DNA of 64,000 nucleotides from positions 3,100,001-3,164,000 of the forward strand of contig NZ_CP101323.1 in assembly GCF_024300825.1 (NCBI RefSeq). The letters are read 5' to 3'. Positions 9,065 to 17,270 of this stretch are shown here, in pieces. Under the pieces are notes generated by a model that saw nothing but the letters and a program-made list of their open reading frames with translations, was not told where the DNA came from and ran no database searches. Numbering within the stretch: position 1 is the stretch's first letter; every line of letters begins with the position of its first letter. The DNA is from Natronomonas gomsonensis (GTDB lineage: Archaea > Halobacteriota > Halobacteria > Halobacteriales > Haloarculaceae). Both the position numbers and the translations under genes were made by a program.

Positions 9065-9158
9065 CTGTATCCCGGTTTACGACTCGTTGCTGCCGGTGGT
9101 GTCTGGACGGCAACCGTTCCAACAGATGTTTGATACTGTGGGGGGAACACGTCTCTAG

Positions 9159-9698
9159 ATGACTGACACCGGGTTCCCCGAGGGTGAGTTGGGCATTATC
9201 GTCATCGGCAGCCTGCTTCACAGGGACGAACTCGCCTACCTGTTCGATGGGCTCCCGGACCGGACGGCACGGGTGCGACTCGATGGCTATCGGCGGGTGT
9301 TCGATGCGGTTGCCGACCGTCGAGAGACGGTCGGGGACCGCCGTGCCGTACTCAATCTACATTCCGCCGACGCGTGGTGCAACGGCGTCTTGGTGACCGA
9401 CCTCTCTCCGCGCGAGTTCGGCATCTATGCCCGACGGGAAACCACCTACCGGTTCGAAATCGTCGATTCCGAGGCGGTCACGTACTACGAACACGAGTCG
9501 GTTGACCTCCCCGACGAAATCATCGTCGCCAGCGATGCACCCTCTCACGCCGACGTAAAGCCCATCCCATCGTACGTCAAAACCTGCCTTTCGGGTGCTC
9601 GCCAGTGGGGCGAGACGTTCTACGACGAGTTCCTCGAGACGACCGCCGTTGCCTCCGGGGAATCCCTTCGGTCGTATCTCGACATCGACCCGAGATAA
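9159..9698 (+). CDS. Gamma-glutamylcyclotransferase-fold protein
   Basis: 179 residues. The opening LGIIVIGSLLHRDEL matches the glycine-rich first strand of the GGCT/AIG2 fold (usually YGSL), followed by RLDGYRRVFD, AVLNL, WCNGVLVTDLSPREFG and ARRETTYRFE, the succession of segments seen in GGCT-like proteins. Members cleave gamma-glutamyl amino acids or related compounds, or act on protein crosslinks. Haloarchaea use gamma-glutamylcysteine as their main thiol, so a role in thiol turnover is possible but not shown. The usual aromatic residue before GSL is replaced by Ile, and the catalytic glutamate was not assigned with certainty. Confidence 0.6.
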   Translation: MTDTGFPEGELGIIVIGSLLHRDELAYLFDGLPDRTARVRLDGYRRVFDAVADRRETVGDRRAVLNLHSADAWCNGVLVTDLSPREFGIYARRETTYRFEIVDSEAVTYYEHESVDLPDEIIVASDAPSHADVKPIPSYVKTCLSGARQWGETFYDEFLETTAVASGESLRSYLDIDPR

Positions 9699-9713
9699 TA
9701 GCCGACAGCGGTC

Positions 9714-11018
9714 CTATATTTCGCACTCCTGTCGCTTTTGATACAGAAGCACCCATATCAGGAGTATCGAAATCGCGAGAAACACACCTGCAACGACCAG
9801 ATGCTGAACCACCGCGATTGCTGGTGCGGTGAGGTGGGGAGCACTCACCGTGGAGACGTATCCGGATATCGTACTGAAGAACTGCTCGCCAGCGACGAGT
9901 GCGGCCAAGATGCCCAAAATGGATAGCGACACCTGCTTGCCCATCGTGTACTTCATATTTCGCCTGACTTTCACTAGGTCCTCGATACACGCGTTCACCG
10001 CCTTCCGTTCCGTCGAGGGCATGTAGATGTGGTTCGAGGAGTGGTTGCCGGTCAGGATGCCGCCATCGGATTCATTGTCGGCGGCTTTCGACATCTCGTC
10101 ACTCGTTGCGCTTTCGGCTTCGACATCGACGCTGTCCGGGAGGTCGAGACACTTGACGTTGTGTTCCGTTCCACCCCACTCGATGACGACGCGGTCGCCG
10201 CTGCCGATTCCGAGCAGGTTTCGGGTGTCCGGTTCGACCCGGACGATGCGTCGCTCTTCGTCGATATCCAACCCCGGACGAACTTCGAGATTGATTCGGT
10301 TGTAGCCGACGAACAGTGCCCCAATCGAGTGCCACAACTGGTCGGTCAGCGTTCTGTCGGGCAAACTCGCCTCGATCGGTTTTCGGATTCCGAGTTTCTC
10401 GCCCCATCCCTCTTTGCTCCGCTCGTCGACCGAAATGACGCCGAGCGAGTCGCGGTTCACATTCCCGACGGCTATCGTCCCCCTTTCGAGTCGTCCTATC
10501 CCTTCCACGCGAAGGCTCGCCCGATTTCCGTTCATCGGATTGTACACCTCCACGGTGTCACCGTCAGTGAACGCCAGTTCCTCGAGTTCCCCCTTGTTTA
10601 TGTAGCACGTCGACAGTCCCGTATCCTTCTCGACGGGGAGGCGGACGGGAACGAACAGTCTCGTCTCGTCGTCGGGGGACCTGGCGGTCGAGTGCGGCCG
10701 AACGTCGACTTTCCTCGTTCCCGACGTTCGCTGTTCGAAGATTCGCTCTTGATACGACCCCTTCAGCAGTCCCTCCGGCTTGTCGGGGGTCGGCTCGAAC
10801 CCGTCGGCGAACGGGAGCAGGTACACTGTCTCCCCTTCGTCCCACGCCCGGCCGTTCGGCGTGACATCGACGTAGCTGTACGGTGTGATTCCCAACTCCT
10901 CGCGTATCAGTTCCGAAGGGAGGATGAGCGCGTGCTGGAACTGGTCTTGATACCGATGGAAATCGGACTGTTCGAAGTCCTCGATTTCGCCGACCGAAAC
11001 CGTTAGTCGCCGTGTCAC
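9714..11018 (-). CDS. Unrecognised protein: beta-rich N-terminal domain plus two C-terminal membrane helices
   Basis: 434 residues; no family recognised. Residues 1-310 are strand-rich and acidic, with LILPSELIREELGI, YINKGELEELAFTDGDTVEVYNP and NLLGIGSGDRVVIEW. These short 'ligand, then G-D-x-V-x-V' segments resemble AbrB/SpoVT or double-psi-barrel pieces, suggesting repeated small beta barrels, but this is pattern-level inference. After an acidic linker comes a helical segment (ERKAVNACIEDLVKVRRN), then two membrane helices (about 355-372 and 395-420) and a short charged tail. The topology suggests a membrane-anchored regulator or sensor with a large soluble head. It is convergent with the GGCT-like gene; base composition is slightly less GC-rich than neighbours. 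Confidence 0.6.
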   Translation of the reverse strand: MTRRLTVSVGEIEDFEQSDFHRYQDQFQHALILPSELIREELGITPYSYVDVTPNGRAWDEGETVYLLPFADGFEPTPDKPEGLLKGSYQERIFEQRTSGTRKVDVRPHSTARSPDDETRLFVPVRLPVEKDTGLSTCYINKGELEELAFTDGDTVEVYNPMNGNRASLRVEGIGRLERGTIAVGNVNRDSLGVISVDERSKEGWGEKLGIRKPIEASLPDRTLTDQLWHSIGALFVGYNRINLEVRPGLDIDEERRIVRVEPDTRNLLGIGSGDRVVIEWGGTEHNVKCLDLPDSVDVEAESATSDEMSKAADNESDGGILTGNHSSNHIYMPSTERKAVNACIEDLVKVRRNMKYTMGKQVSLSILGILAALVAGEQFFSTISGYVSTVSAPHLTAPAIAVVQHLVVAGVFLAISILLIWVLLYQKRQECEI

Positions 11019-11172
11019 TTCGTCCCCACCGAAGCCATTGTCGAGTGTTCGGTTTCCTCCCCACTTATTTTTGACCCAACGTGGTGCGTGACAGCGACCG
11101 CCAGTTCGGAAAACGCCCGTCGAGTCCTCTCCATTCAGGAAAACTCATTACGGAAACGCGTGAGGAACCCGT

Positions 11173-12405
11173 ATGCGCGAGCGCTTTGACGTGGTCATCG
11201 CCGGGGCGGGTCCGGCCGGCGGGCAGTGTGCACGCGACCTCGCCGCGAGAGGGTACGATGTCGTCGTGTTGGAGACGGAACCCGAAGACGAGTTCCCACG
11301 TCAGAGCAACAAATCCACCGGCGGGACGTTCCCGTCGATGATGGCGTCGTTCGGGATTCCCGACGACGTGGTGATGCAGTTCACCGACGACGTGGTCATC
11401 GAATCGCCGAACGACCATTTCGCCCGCGAACGGTCGGGCGCAGTCCTCGATTTCGGTGCGTTCAAGGAGTTCCTCGTCGAGGACGGCCAACGGCTCGGTT
11501 CGGAGTACTACTTCGACGCCCGGGTCTCGAAACCCATCGTCGAGGACGGCGAACCGGTCGGCGTGAAGTACAACGGCTCCGAGGAGGTGTACGGCGACGT
11601 GATAATCGACGCGACTGGTCCCTCCGCGCCGTTGGCGAAGGACCTCGGCGTCACCGACCTCAGTCGGAAGAACCACGCCATCGGCATCGAATACGAGTTC
11701 GAGGGCGTCGACCTCGACCACGAGGGGTACGCCGACCTGCATCGGTCCATGATGTTGCGTCTCGACCACGAGTACGCCCCCGGCGGCTACTCGTGGATTT
11801 TCCACACCGGCGGTGACACTGCAAAGGTCGGACTCTGTTACATCCGCAACGACAGCTACCAGCGCTACGCCGAGGTCGACCGCACCATCGACGGCTATCT
11901 CGACCACTGGCTCGACACCGACCCACGCTTCGAGAGCGCCGAACGCATCGAGGGCCGGCAACACCGCGGGTCGGCACACATCCAGCCGCCGACGAACCTC
12001 AGCACGGACAGCTTCATGGCCATCGGCGACACCGTCCCGACAATCGACCCGCTGTGGGGTGAAGGAATCAACAAGTGTATGCAGTCCGGCCGGGCCGCCG
12101 CAAAGACCGTCGACAGCTGTCTGACGCCCTCGAACCCCGACACCTCTGCCGACGCCATCTCGCTGTACGACGAGTTGTGGCACGACGAGGTGGCACCCGA
12201 CATGGACTCGCGACTGTTGATGACGGAGATGCTGTATCTCGCCCCGAACGACCGCTACGACACTCTGCTGGGTGACCTCAACCGCCTCGACGACGAGACG
12301 CTCCAGCGAGCCAACGCCGGCGAAAAACGGGCCATCCTCAAACTGCTCCACGCCGGTGACGTGCCGCTGCTCGCCCGACTGGCGAAACATCGACGCGGCC
12401 GGTAA
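11173..12405 (+). CDS. Geranylgeranyl reductase family FAD enzyme
   Basis: 410 residues. FAD-binding Rossmann start DVVIAGAGPAGGQCARDLA (5-23), the conserved STGG near residue 53, a central DATGPSAPLAK, and the second FAD motif FMAIGDTVPTIDPLWGEGI (about 283-301). This is the digeranylgeranylglycerophospholipid reductase/GGR family, which saturates isoprenoid chains of archaeal lipids or of prenylated pigments and quinones. Haloarchaea carry several paralogues with different substrates, so archaeol is not certain. The C-terminal part is helical. The next gene on the same strand, a Cas4-like protein, starts 45 bases downstream. Confidence 0.87.
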   Translation: MRERFDVVIAGAGPAGGQCARDLAARGYDVVVLETEPEDEFPRQSNKSTGGTFPSMMASFGIPDDVVMQFTDDVVIESPNDHFARERSGAVLDFGAFKEFLVEDGQRLGSEYYFDARVSKPIVEDGEPVGVKYNGSEEVYGDVIIDATGPSAPLAKDLGVTDLSRKNHAIGIEYEFEGVDLDHEGYADLHRSMMLRLDHEYAPGGYSWIFHTGGDTAKVGLCYIRNDSYQRYAEVDRTIDGYLDHWLDTDPRFESAERIEGRQHRGSAHIQPPTNLSTDSFMAIGDTVPTIDPLWGEGINKCMQSGRAAAKTVDSCLTPSNPDTSADAISLYDELWHDEVAPDMDSRLLMTEMLYLAPNDRYDTLLGDLNRLDDETLQRANAGEKRAILKLLHAGDVPLLARLAKHRRGR

Positions 12406-12450
12406 CCCGACGAGCGAGGATTCAAATACTGGGAGGCGACCAGACGTCCC

Positions 12451-13104
12451 GTGGAGACGTTCAGCGACCTCGCGACGGCGGCGTACTGTCCGCGAAAACT
12501 GTACTACCGTCGGCGGGACGATGACCGCGGCCCGCCCGAGAAAATCGAGCGAATCCGAGCGCTCGCGACGCGCTACGAAACACTCCTGGATTCGGCGACC
12601 GACCTCTCGGCGGAACCGATAGCGACCACACCGACGCAGTATCGCTCGAATCTCGGTAGCGCGAAGGCCCGCCTCGACTGCTGGGGGACGCTCGCCGACC
12701 CCCCGAAGACGGACGTACTGTTGGAGGGCAAGGACTGTCGCGGAATCGCTCACAAACTGCTCGAGGACCCGGCCGTTCCGGTCGTCGTCTCGGCGGGAGA
12801 ACCGCCGGAGCGTGGCGTCTGGGAACCGCAGTCGGTTCGGGCGACCGCGGCGGCGAAGGCGCTGGCGTGGGAGCGGGCGGAGCCAATCGAGCGCGCGTTC
12901 GTCGAATACCCCGCCTACGGCCGAATCCGCGAAATCCGGCTCACGACGCGCCGCAAGGCCGCCTACCGGCGTGCGCTTCGAACCGCCCAATCGATCGACG
13001 GGCCGCCGCCGCGGCTGCACGACGACTCCCGATGTGGCCCCTGTGAGTACCGCGAGAAATGCGGAGTGAAAACGCGGTCGCTGCGGTCGCGGCTTCCCCT
13101 ATAG
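12451..13104 (+). CDS. Solitary Cas4/RecB-like protein
   Basis: 217 residues from GTG 12451. The opening FSDLATAAYCPRKLYY has the first cysteine and the CPRKLYY motif of Cas4 proteins, and the C-terminal CGPCEYREKC gives the three cysteines that normally complete the [4Fe-4S] cluster. Between them FVEYPAYGRIREIRLTTRRKA matches the Cas4 strand-helix region (key residues YPAYGRIREIRLT). Cas4 proteins are PD-(D/E)XK exonucleases that trim CRISPR prespacers. No CRISPR array or other cas gene is visible here, and a clear D...ExK catalytic set could not be found (LEGKDCRGIAHKLLE is the nearest), so this is probably a diverged, non-CRISPR member. It overlaps the convergent sua5 gene by 6 bases. Confidence 0.75.
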   Translation: METFSDLATAAYCPRKLYYRRRDDDRGPPEKIERIRALATRYETLLDSATDLSAEPIATTPTQYRSNLGSAKARLDCWGTLADPPKTDVLLEGKDCRGIAHKLLEDPAVPVVVSAGEPPERGVWEPQSVRATAAAKALAWERAEPIERAFVEYPAYGRIREIRLTTRRKAAYRRALRTAQSIDGPPPRLHDDSRCGPCEYREKCGVKTRSLRSRLPL

Positions 13105-13686
13105 GCGTTCGTTCAGCCACGCCTCGATGTCGTCTGCGCGCGCCCCCCGACGGACGATTTCGCCGGCCGAAACGTCGACGACCGTGCTCTCGGTGCCCGG
13201 GGTTTCGCCGCCGTCGATGACGACCGTCCGTTCGCGGATGCCGGCGTCGATTTCGTCGACTCGGCGGGCGCTCGGTTCGCCGCTCCGGTTGGCGCTCGTC
13301 GCGGTTATCGGGCCGGTCCGTCGCGCGAGGTCGCGGGCGATGTCGTGGTCCGGGACTCGGATTCCAACGCGCTCTTTGCCGGCGACGAGGGCGTCGGGGA
13401 CGCGGTCGTTCCGCTCCAACAGCACCGTCACGGGGCCGGGGAGGAATCGCTCGCAGAACGCCCGTTCGCGCTCGGAGGGGTCGGTGTAGTCGGCGGCGAC
13501 ATCGGCGTCGGGCAGCGCCATCGAGAGCGGTTTGTCCCGCGGCCGGTCTTTCGCCTCGAAGACCCGCCCGATGGCGTCGGCGTCGAGAGCGTCGGCGCCG
13601 AGGCCGTACACCGTCTCAGTGGGGTACACCACGAGGTCGCCGCGGCGAATCGCCGCGACGGCCGCTGTCAAATCCGTATCGGTCAC
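13099..13686 (-). CDS. L-threonylcarbamoyladenylate synthase (Sua5/YrdC/YciO family)
   Basis: 195 residues from GTG 13686, whose GTGA overlaps the stop of the upstream peroxiredoxin-like gene; the longer open frame upstream is antisense-like and low in complexity. Family motifs: VVYPTETVYGLGADAL (19-34), EAKDRPRDKPLSM (45-56), PGPVTVLLE, VGIRVPDH (107-114), TSANRSGEPSA (130-140) and STVVD. The enzyme makes threonylcarbamoyl-AMP from threonine, bicarbonate and ATP for t6A37 modification of tRNA. Length is that of the single-domain YrdC type, without the C-terminal Sua5 domain. It is the last gene of a three-gene overlapping operon with a glutaredoxin. Confidence 0.9.
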   Translation of the reverse strand: MTDTDLTAAVAAIRRGDLVVYPTETVYGLGADALDADAIGRVFEAKDRPRDKPLSMALPDADVAADYTDPSERERAFCERFLPGPVTVLLERNDRVPDALVAGKERVGIRVPDHDIARDLARRTGPITATSANRSGEPSARRVDEIDAGIRERTVVIDGGETPGTESTVVDVSAGEIVRRGARADDIEAWLNERL

Positions 13687-14198
13687 AGTTGCTCGATTGC
13701 GGCCTCGATGTCGCTGTACGGCGGGAACTCCGGCCACGTCGTGGCGACCCAGGCCTCCCGAACGGTTCGCTCCTCGTCGATGACGAACACCGCCGGCCGC
13801 GGTTCGGCGATGCCGTTCATGCCGTCGAGGTCGTGACTGATGCCGTAGGACTCGGCGACGCCGTTCTGTGGGTCCGAAAACAGTTCGTAGTCCTCGACCC
13901 CCCACTCCTCGAGAAACCGGGAGTGTTCGTACGGCGTCGAAATCGACAGGCCGACGACGCGTGCGTCGTAGTCGACCCACTCGCGGTCGTCGATTTCCTG
14001 CCAGATGTACGTCGCCGGGAAGTCGCCGTCCATCGGATAGAACACGAGAACGACCGGCCCGTCGTCGGTCAGTTCCGAAAGGGAGGCGTCCTCCCAGTAC
14101 TCGTCGTTGACGAGCGGACGGGTGAAGTCGGGTGCGGTCTCGCCGGCCTCGGGGTGGCCGGCGTCACCCAATTCGACGATGTCGAAGCCGAGGTTCAT
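13683..14198 (-). CDS. Peroxiredoxin-like protein without cysteines
   Basis: 171 residues. The thioredoxin-like AhpC/TSA fold is evident from GETAPDFTRPLV (19-30), GPVVLVFYPMDGDF (47-60), VVGLSISTPYEHSRFLEEW (about 82-100), LFSDPQNGVAESYGI and PAVFVIDEERTVREAWV. In true peroxiredoxins the peroxidatic cysteine follows the FYP segment, in a T-x-x-C context. Here the region reads DGDFPATYIWQE, and the whole protein contains no cysteine at all, so it cannot be a thiol peroxidase. It may be a structural or regulatory derivative. The start overlaps the stop of the glutaredoxin gene (ATGA) and its stop overlaps the start of sua5. Confidence 0.8.
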   Translation of the reverse strand: MNLGFDIVELGDAGHPEAGETAPDFTRPLVNDEYWEDASLSELTDDGPVVLVFYPMDGDFPATYIWQEIDDREWVDYDARVVGLSISTPYEHSRFLEEWGVEDYELFSDPQNGVAESYGISHDLDGMNGIAEPRPAVFVIDEERTVREAWVATTWPEFPPYSDIEAAIEQL

Positions 14199-14497
14199 TC
14201 GGCATCACCCGCCGCGCTGGCGGTGACGTGCGCCGGGTCGACACCACCGTCGCCGTACGTCGTTTCGAGATACTCGACGATGTTCGCGCTCTCGCTCATC
14301 GTGACGCCGGTTGTCTCGTCGACGATTGCGGGGACGGTTCGTGCGCCGCTGATGCGCTTGACGACGTCCCGGCGGGAGTGTCGCGCCTCGACGAACCGCG
14401 AACGGTACTCCAGACCGAGGTCGTTCAACACGCGCACGACGCGCTCACAGAACGGACACGCCTGCAACCGGTACAACGTAATCGCTGGTTCGGACAT
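14195..14497 (-). CDS. Glutaredoxin-like protein (CPFC active site)
   Basis: 100 residues. Thioredoxin-fold opening ITLYRLQACPFCERVVRVL with a CPFC redox pair at residues 14-17, then SGARTVPAIVDE with the cis-proline (about 50-61) and SESANIVEYLE, which resembles the N-terminal domain of glutathione S-transferases. Haloarchaea lack glutathione, so reduction probably involves gamma-glutamylcysteine or a thioredoxin reductase-like partner. First gene of the operon with the cysteine-less peroxiredoxin-like protein and Sua5. Confidence 0.88.
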   Translation of the reverse strand: MSEPAITLYRLQACPFCERVVRVLNDLGLEYRSRFVEARHSRRDVVKRISGARTVPAIVDETTGVTMSESANIVEYLETTYGDGGVDPAHVTASAAGDAE

Positions 14498-14619
14498 ACC
14501 ATCTCGTTGGGGTGGTCATCGCCTAAGGGTGTCGCCCGCGGACCCACCCGACACACGACCTCGGTGTTCGCGTCCATGACAACTCTTAATCCCGCGGCCG
14601 GAGAACAACGCACGTCTAA

Positions 14620-15999
14620 ATGGGCTCTCTCGCGCTGTCGGCCGTCACGGTCTGGTTACAGGCTGCTCCCGACGCCGGCGAACTTCCGTTCAGTGACACG
14701 ACCGTCATCGTACTCGGCGGCGTGGTAATCCTCGGATTGGTCGCACTCTCGGGATTCTTCTCGTCGTCGGAGATAGCGATGTTCTCGCTGCCACCCCACC
14801 GGGTGGATGCCCTCGTCTCCGACGAAATCCCGGGGGCCGAGACGCTGAAACACCTCAAGGACGACCCCCACCGGTTGCTCGTCACCATCCTCGTCGGCAA
14901 CAACATCGTCAACATCGCGATGTCGTCTATCGCGACGGGGTTGCTGGCGACGTATTTCCTCTCACAGGGACAGGCCGTCCTCGCGTCGACGTTCGGCATC
15001 ACCGCCCTCGTGTTGCTGTTCGGCGAAAGCGCGCCGAAGTCCTACGCCGTCGAACACACCGAATCGTGGGCGCTCCGCATCGCTCGGCCGCTGCAGTACG
15101 CGGAGTACGTCCTCATGCCGCTGGTGATTACCTTCGATTACCTCACCCGGCAGGTCAACCGACTCACCGGCGGCCAGTCCTCGATCGAGTCGACGTACGT
15201 CACTCGCGAGGAGATTCGCGACATCATCGAGACGGGCGAACGCGCCGGCGTCCTCGAGGAGGACGAACGCGAGATGCTCCAGCGCATCTTCCGCTTTACC
15301 AACACCATCGCCAAGGAAATCATGACGCCACGGCTGGACATGGACGCCGTCTCGAAGGACGCCAGTATCGAGGAGGCCCTCGAGAAGTGTGTCCACGCCA
15401 ACCACACGCGGCTTCCGGTGTACGAAGGGAGTCTCGACAACGTCCTCGGCATCGTCCACGTCAGCGACCTCGTCCGCGATTACTCCTACGGGGAACGCGA
15501 GGACGTCGAACTCGAGGACCTCATACAGGAGACGCTCCACGTCCCCGAATCGAAGAACGTCGACGAACTGCTCGCGGAGATGCGCGAAAGCCGGATGCAC
15601 ATGGTTATCGTCATCGACGAGTTCGGCACCACCGAGGGGTTGGTGACGATGGAGGACATCACCGAGGAAATCGTCGGCGAACTGCTCGAAGCCGGCGAAG
15701 AGGAGCCAATCGAGTTCATCGACGACCGCACCGCGGTTATCAAAGGCGAGGTGAACATCGACGAGGTTAACGAGGCGCTTGAAATCGATATCCCGGAGGG
15801 AGAGGAGTTCGAGACGCTCGCGGGCTTCATCTTCAACCGCGCGGGACGACTCGTCGAGGAGGGCGAGACCATCGAGTACGACGGCATCGACATTCACATC
15901 GAGGGCGTCGAGAACACGCGCATCATGAAAGCCCGTCTCGTCCGCACCGAGGCCTACGACGAGCAGGCACCCGAAGAGCAGATTGCCGACGAGGAGTGA
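14620..15999 (+). CDS. CNNM/HlyC/CorC family protein with CBS pair
   Basis: 459 residues. N-terminal CNNM membrane domain with SGFFSSSEIAMFSLP (about 43-57), DPHRLLVTILVGNNIVNIA and LLFGESAPKSYAVE; then a CBS pair (KEIMTPRLDMDAVS near 227, TRLPVYEGSLDNVLGIVHV near 261, MHMVIVIDEFGTTEGLVTMEDI near 327, key residues VIDEFGTTEGLVT); and a C-terminal CorC_HlyC domain (AVIKGEVNIDEVNEAL to IEGVENTRI). Family members are implicated in Mg2+/divalent cation efflux or in resistance to metal stress, with the CBS pair sensing nucleotide or Mg-ATP. Complete and standard in length. It is the intact paralogue of the partial gene at the left edge. Confidence 0.92.
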   Translation: MGSLALSAVTVWLQAAPDAGELPFSDTTVIVLGGVVILGLVALSGFFSSSEIAMFSLPPHRVDALVSDEIPGAETLKHLKDDPHRLLVTILVGNNIVNIAMSSIATGLLATYFLSQGQAVLASTFGITALVLLFGESAPKSYAVEHTESWALRIARPLQYAEYVLMPLVITFDYLTRQVNRLTGGQSSIESTYVTREEIRDIIETGERAGVLEEDEREMLQRIFRFTNTIAKEIMTPRLDMDAVSKDASIEEALEKCVHANHTRLPVYEGSLDNVLGIVHVSDLVRDYSYGEREDVELEDLIQETLHVPESKNVDELLAEMRESRMHMVIVIDEFGTTEGLVTMEDITEEIVGELLEAGEEEPIEFIDDRTAVIKGEVNIDEVNEALEIDIPEGEEFETLAGFIFNRAGRLVEEGETIEYDGIDIHIEGVENTRIMKARLVRTEAYDEQAPEEQIADEE

Positions 16000-16009
16000 C
16001 CGACGACGA

Positions 16010-17179
16010 TTACAGCACTGCGGTCGCTGCGGTGTAGAGACCGAAACTCAACACGCTGGCCACTAGCAGCGACCCAACCCACGCCAACACGGTGTACCCC
16101 ATTTTTCCACGACTGACGCCACCGGTGCCGGCGGCCGCGCCGGCGCCGACGACCGCCGAGACGATGATTTCGTTGAACGAGATGGGGACGCCGAGCAGGA
16201 TGGCCGTCTGTGCGATGGCGAAGGAGGGAATGAGCGCGGCGATAGAGCGGCGTGGGCCCAGCGAGGAGTAGTCCTGTGCGATGGCCTTTATCATCCGTGG
16301 GGCGGCGGTCCACGAACCCAACAGCAGGCCGACGCCGCCACCGAACAGAAGCGCGATGAGCGGAATCTCGACGCTCGTGGTGTCGAACAACGGCAACAGG
16401 GGGCCGAGCGCGAGTCCGACCTGACTGCCGCCCGCGGAGAAGGCGACGAGTGCGCCCAACGCGAGTAGGAAGTGGCGCTGGCCCGCCGCTTCGTCGTTGC
16501 GCATGTCGGCGGCGAGTGCGCCCGTGACGGCGACTGCGAAGGCCAGTGTCACCGCCGCCTGACCCGGGAGGCCACCACCGAGCGTCGTCGAGAGGCTTCC
16601 GACCCCGTCGGGCGGCCCCAGAAGGACGAACTCGACGTTCGCCAACAGCGCGCCGACGACGCCGGCGAGTGCGGGAATCGCGACCCGCTCCGGGACCCCC
16701 TCCCGCCGGAGGAACTTTGCCGTCCCGTAGGCGATGCCGCCGCCGACGAAGGGCGTCAGCGTCCACACCGAGAGTATCTCCGTGTACTTCGTCCATGCGG
16801 GAGACCCCCCCATCGCCAGGCCGGCACCGACCACCGCGCCGGTAACGGTGAAGGCCGTCGCGATGGGGTAGCCGGTGAAGATGCCGACGGCGACGAGGCC
16901 CGCGGCGATGCTCAACGCGACGATGGCCGCGCCGGGCGACAGCGTCGTGCCGACGACGAGTTCCCGACCGACCGCTTCGGTGACGTTCGCACCCTGTAGC
17001 GTGGCCCCGAGCAGGCCGAGAATCCCGACGAAGAAGCCGGCGCGCATCACCGAGATGGCGTTGGCGCCGACGGCGGGTGCAAACGGCGTCGACCCGGATG
17101 ACCCGGCGCCGATGGCCCACGCCATGAACAGGCTGGCTCCCCCGGCGGCCACGAACGTCGCGAGCGTCAACGCCTCCAT
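16010..17179 (-). CDS. Inorganic phosphate transporter, PiT family
   Basis: 389 residues, about ten to eleven membrane helices. The PiT inverted-repeat signatures are visible: FMAWAIGAGSSGSTPFAPAVGANAI (key residues GAGSSGSTPFAPAVGA, about 18-41) and, in the second half, VLLGVPISFNEIIVSAVVGAG (key GVPISFNEIIVSAVVG, about 324-339). PiT proteins are low-affinity metal-phosphate cation symporters (PF01384). Compared with typical PiT proteins the usual N-D at the first repeat is altered (AIGAGSSGS), as is common in haloarchaeal members. It is convergent with the CNNM gene, with 10 bases between the stops. Confidence 0.88.
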   Translation of the reverse strand: MEALTLATFVAAGGASLFMAWAIGAGSSGSTPFAPAVGANAISVMRAGFFVGILGLLGATLQGANVTEAVGRELVVGTTLSPGAAIVALSIAAGLVAVGIFTGYPIATAFTVTGAVVGAGLAMGGSPAWTKYTEILSVWTLTPFVGGGIAYGTAKFLRREGVPERVAIPALAGVVGALLANVEFVLLGPPDGVGSLSTTLGGGLPGQAAVTLAFAVAVTGALAADMRNDEAAGQRHFLLALGALVAFSAGGSQVGLALGPLLPLFDTTSVEIPLIALLFGGGVGLLLGSWTAAPRMIKAIAQDYSSLGPRRSIAALIPSFAIAQTAILLGVPISFNEIIVSAVVGAGAAAGTGGVSRGKMGYTVLAWVGSLLVASVLSFGLYTAATAVL

Positions 17180-17270
17180 CGAAAGCGGCTACGTCGGCCG
17201 CCCGTATAAATACCGGCCGAACGCGCTCGCGACGCGAAACGCGTTTACCGACCGCGTTCGGAGTCCGGAT

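Noticed and set aside
12451-13104. Possible CRISPR-Cas locus around the Cas4-like gene
   Set aside because: No regularly spaced repeats and no cas1, cas2 or effector gene in the neighbourhood.
16875-17270. N-terminal extension of the YigZ-like protein
   Set aside because: It is antisense to the phosphate transporter; the conserved domain starts just after the GTG at 17271.
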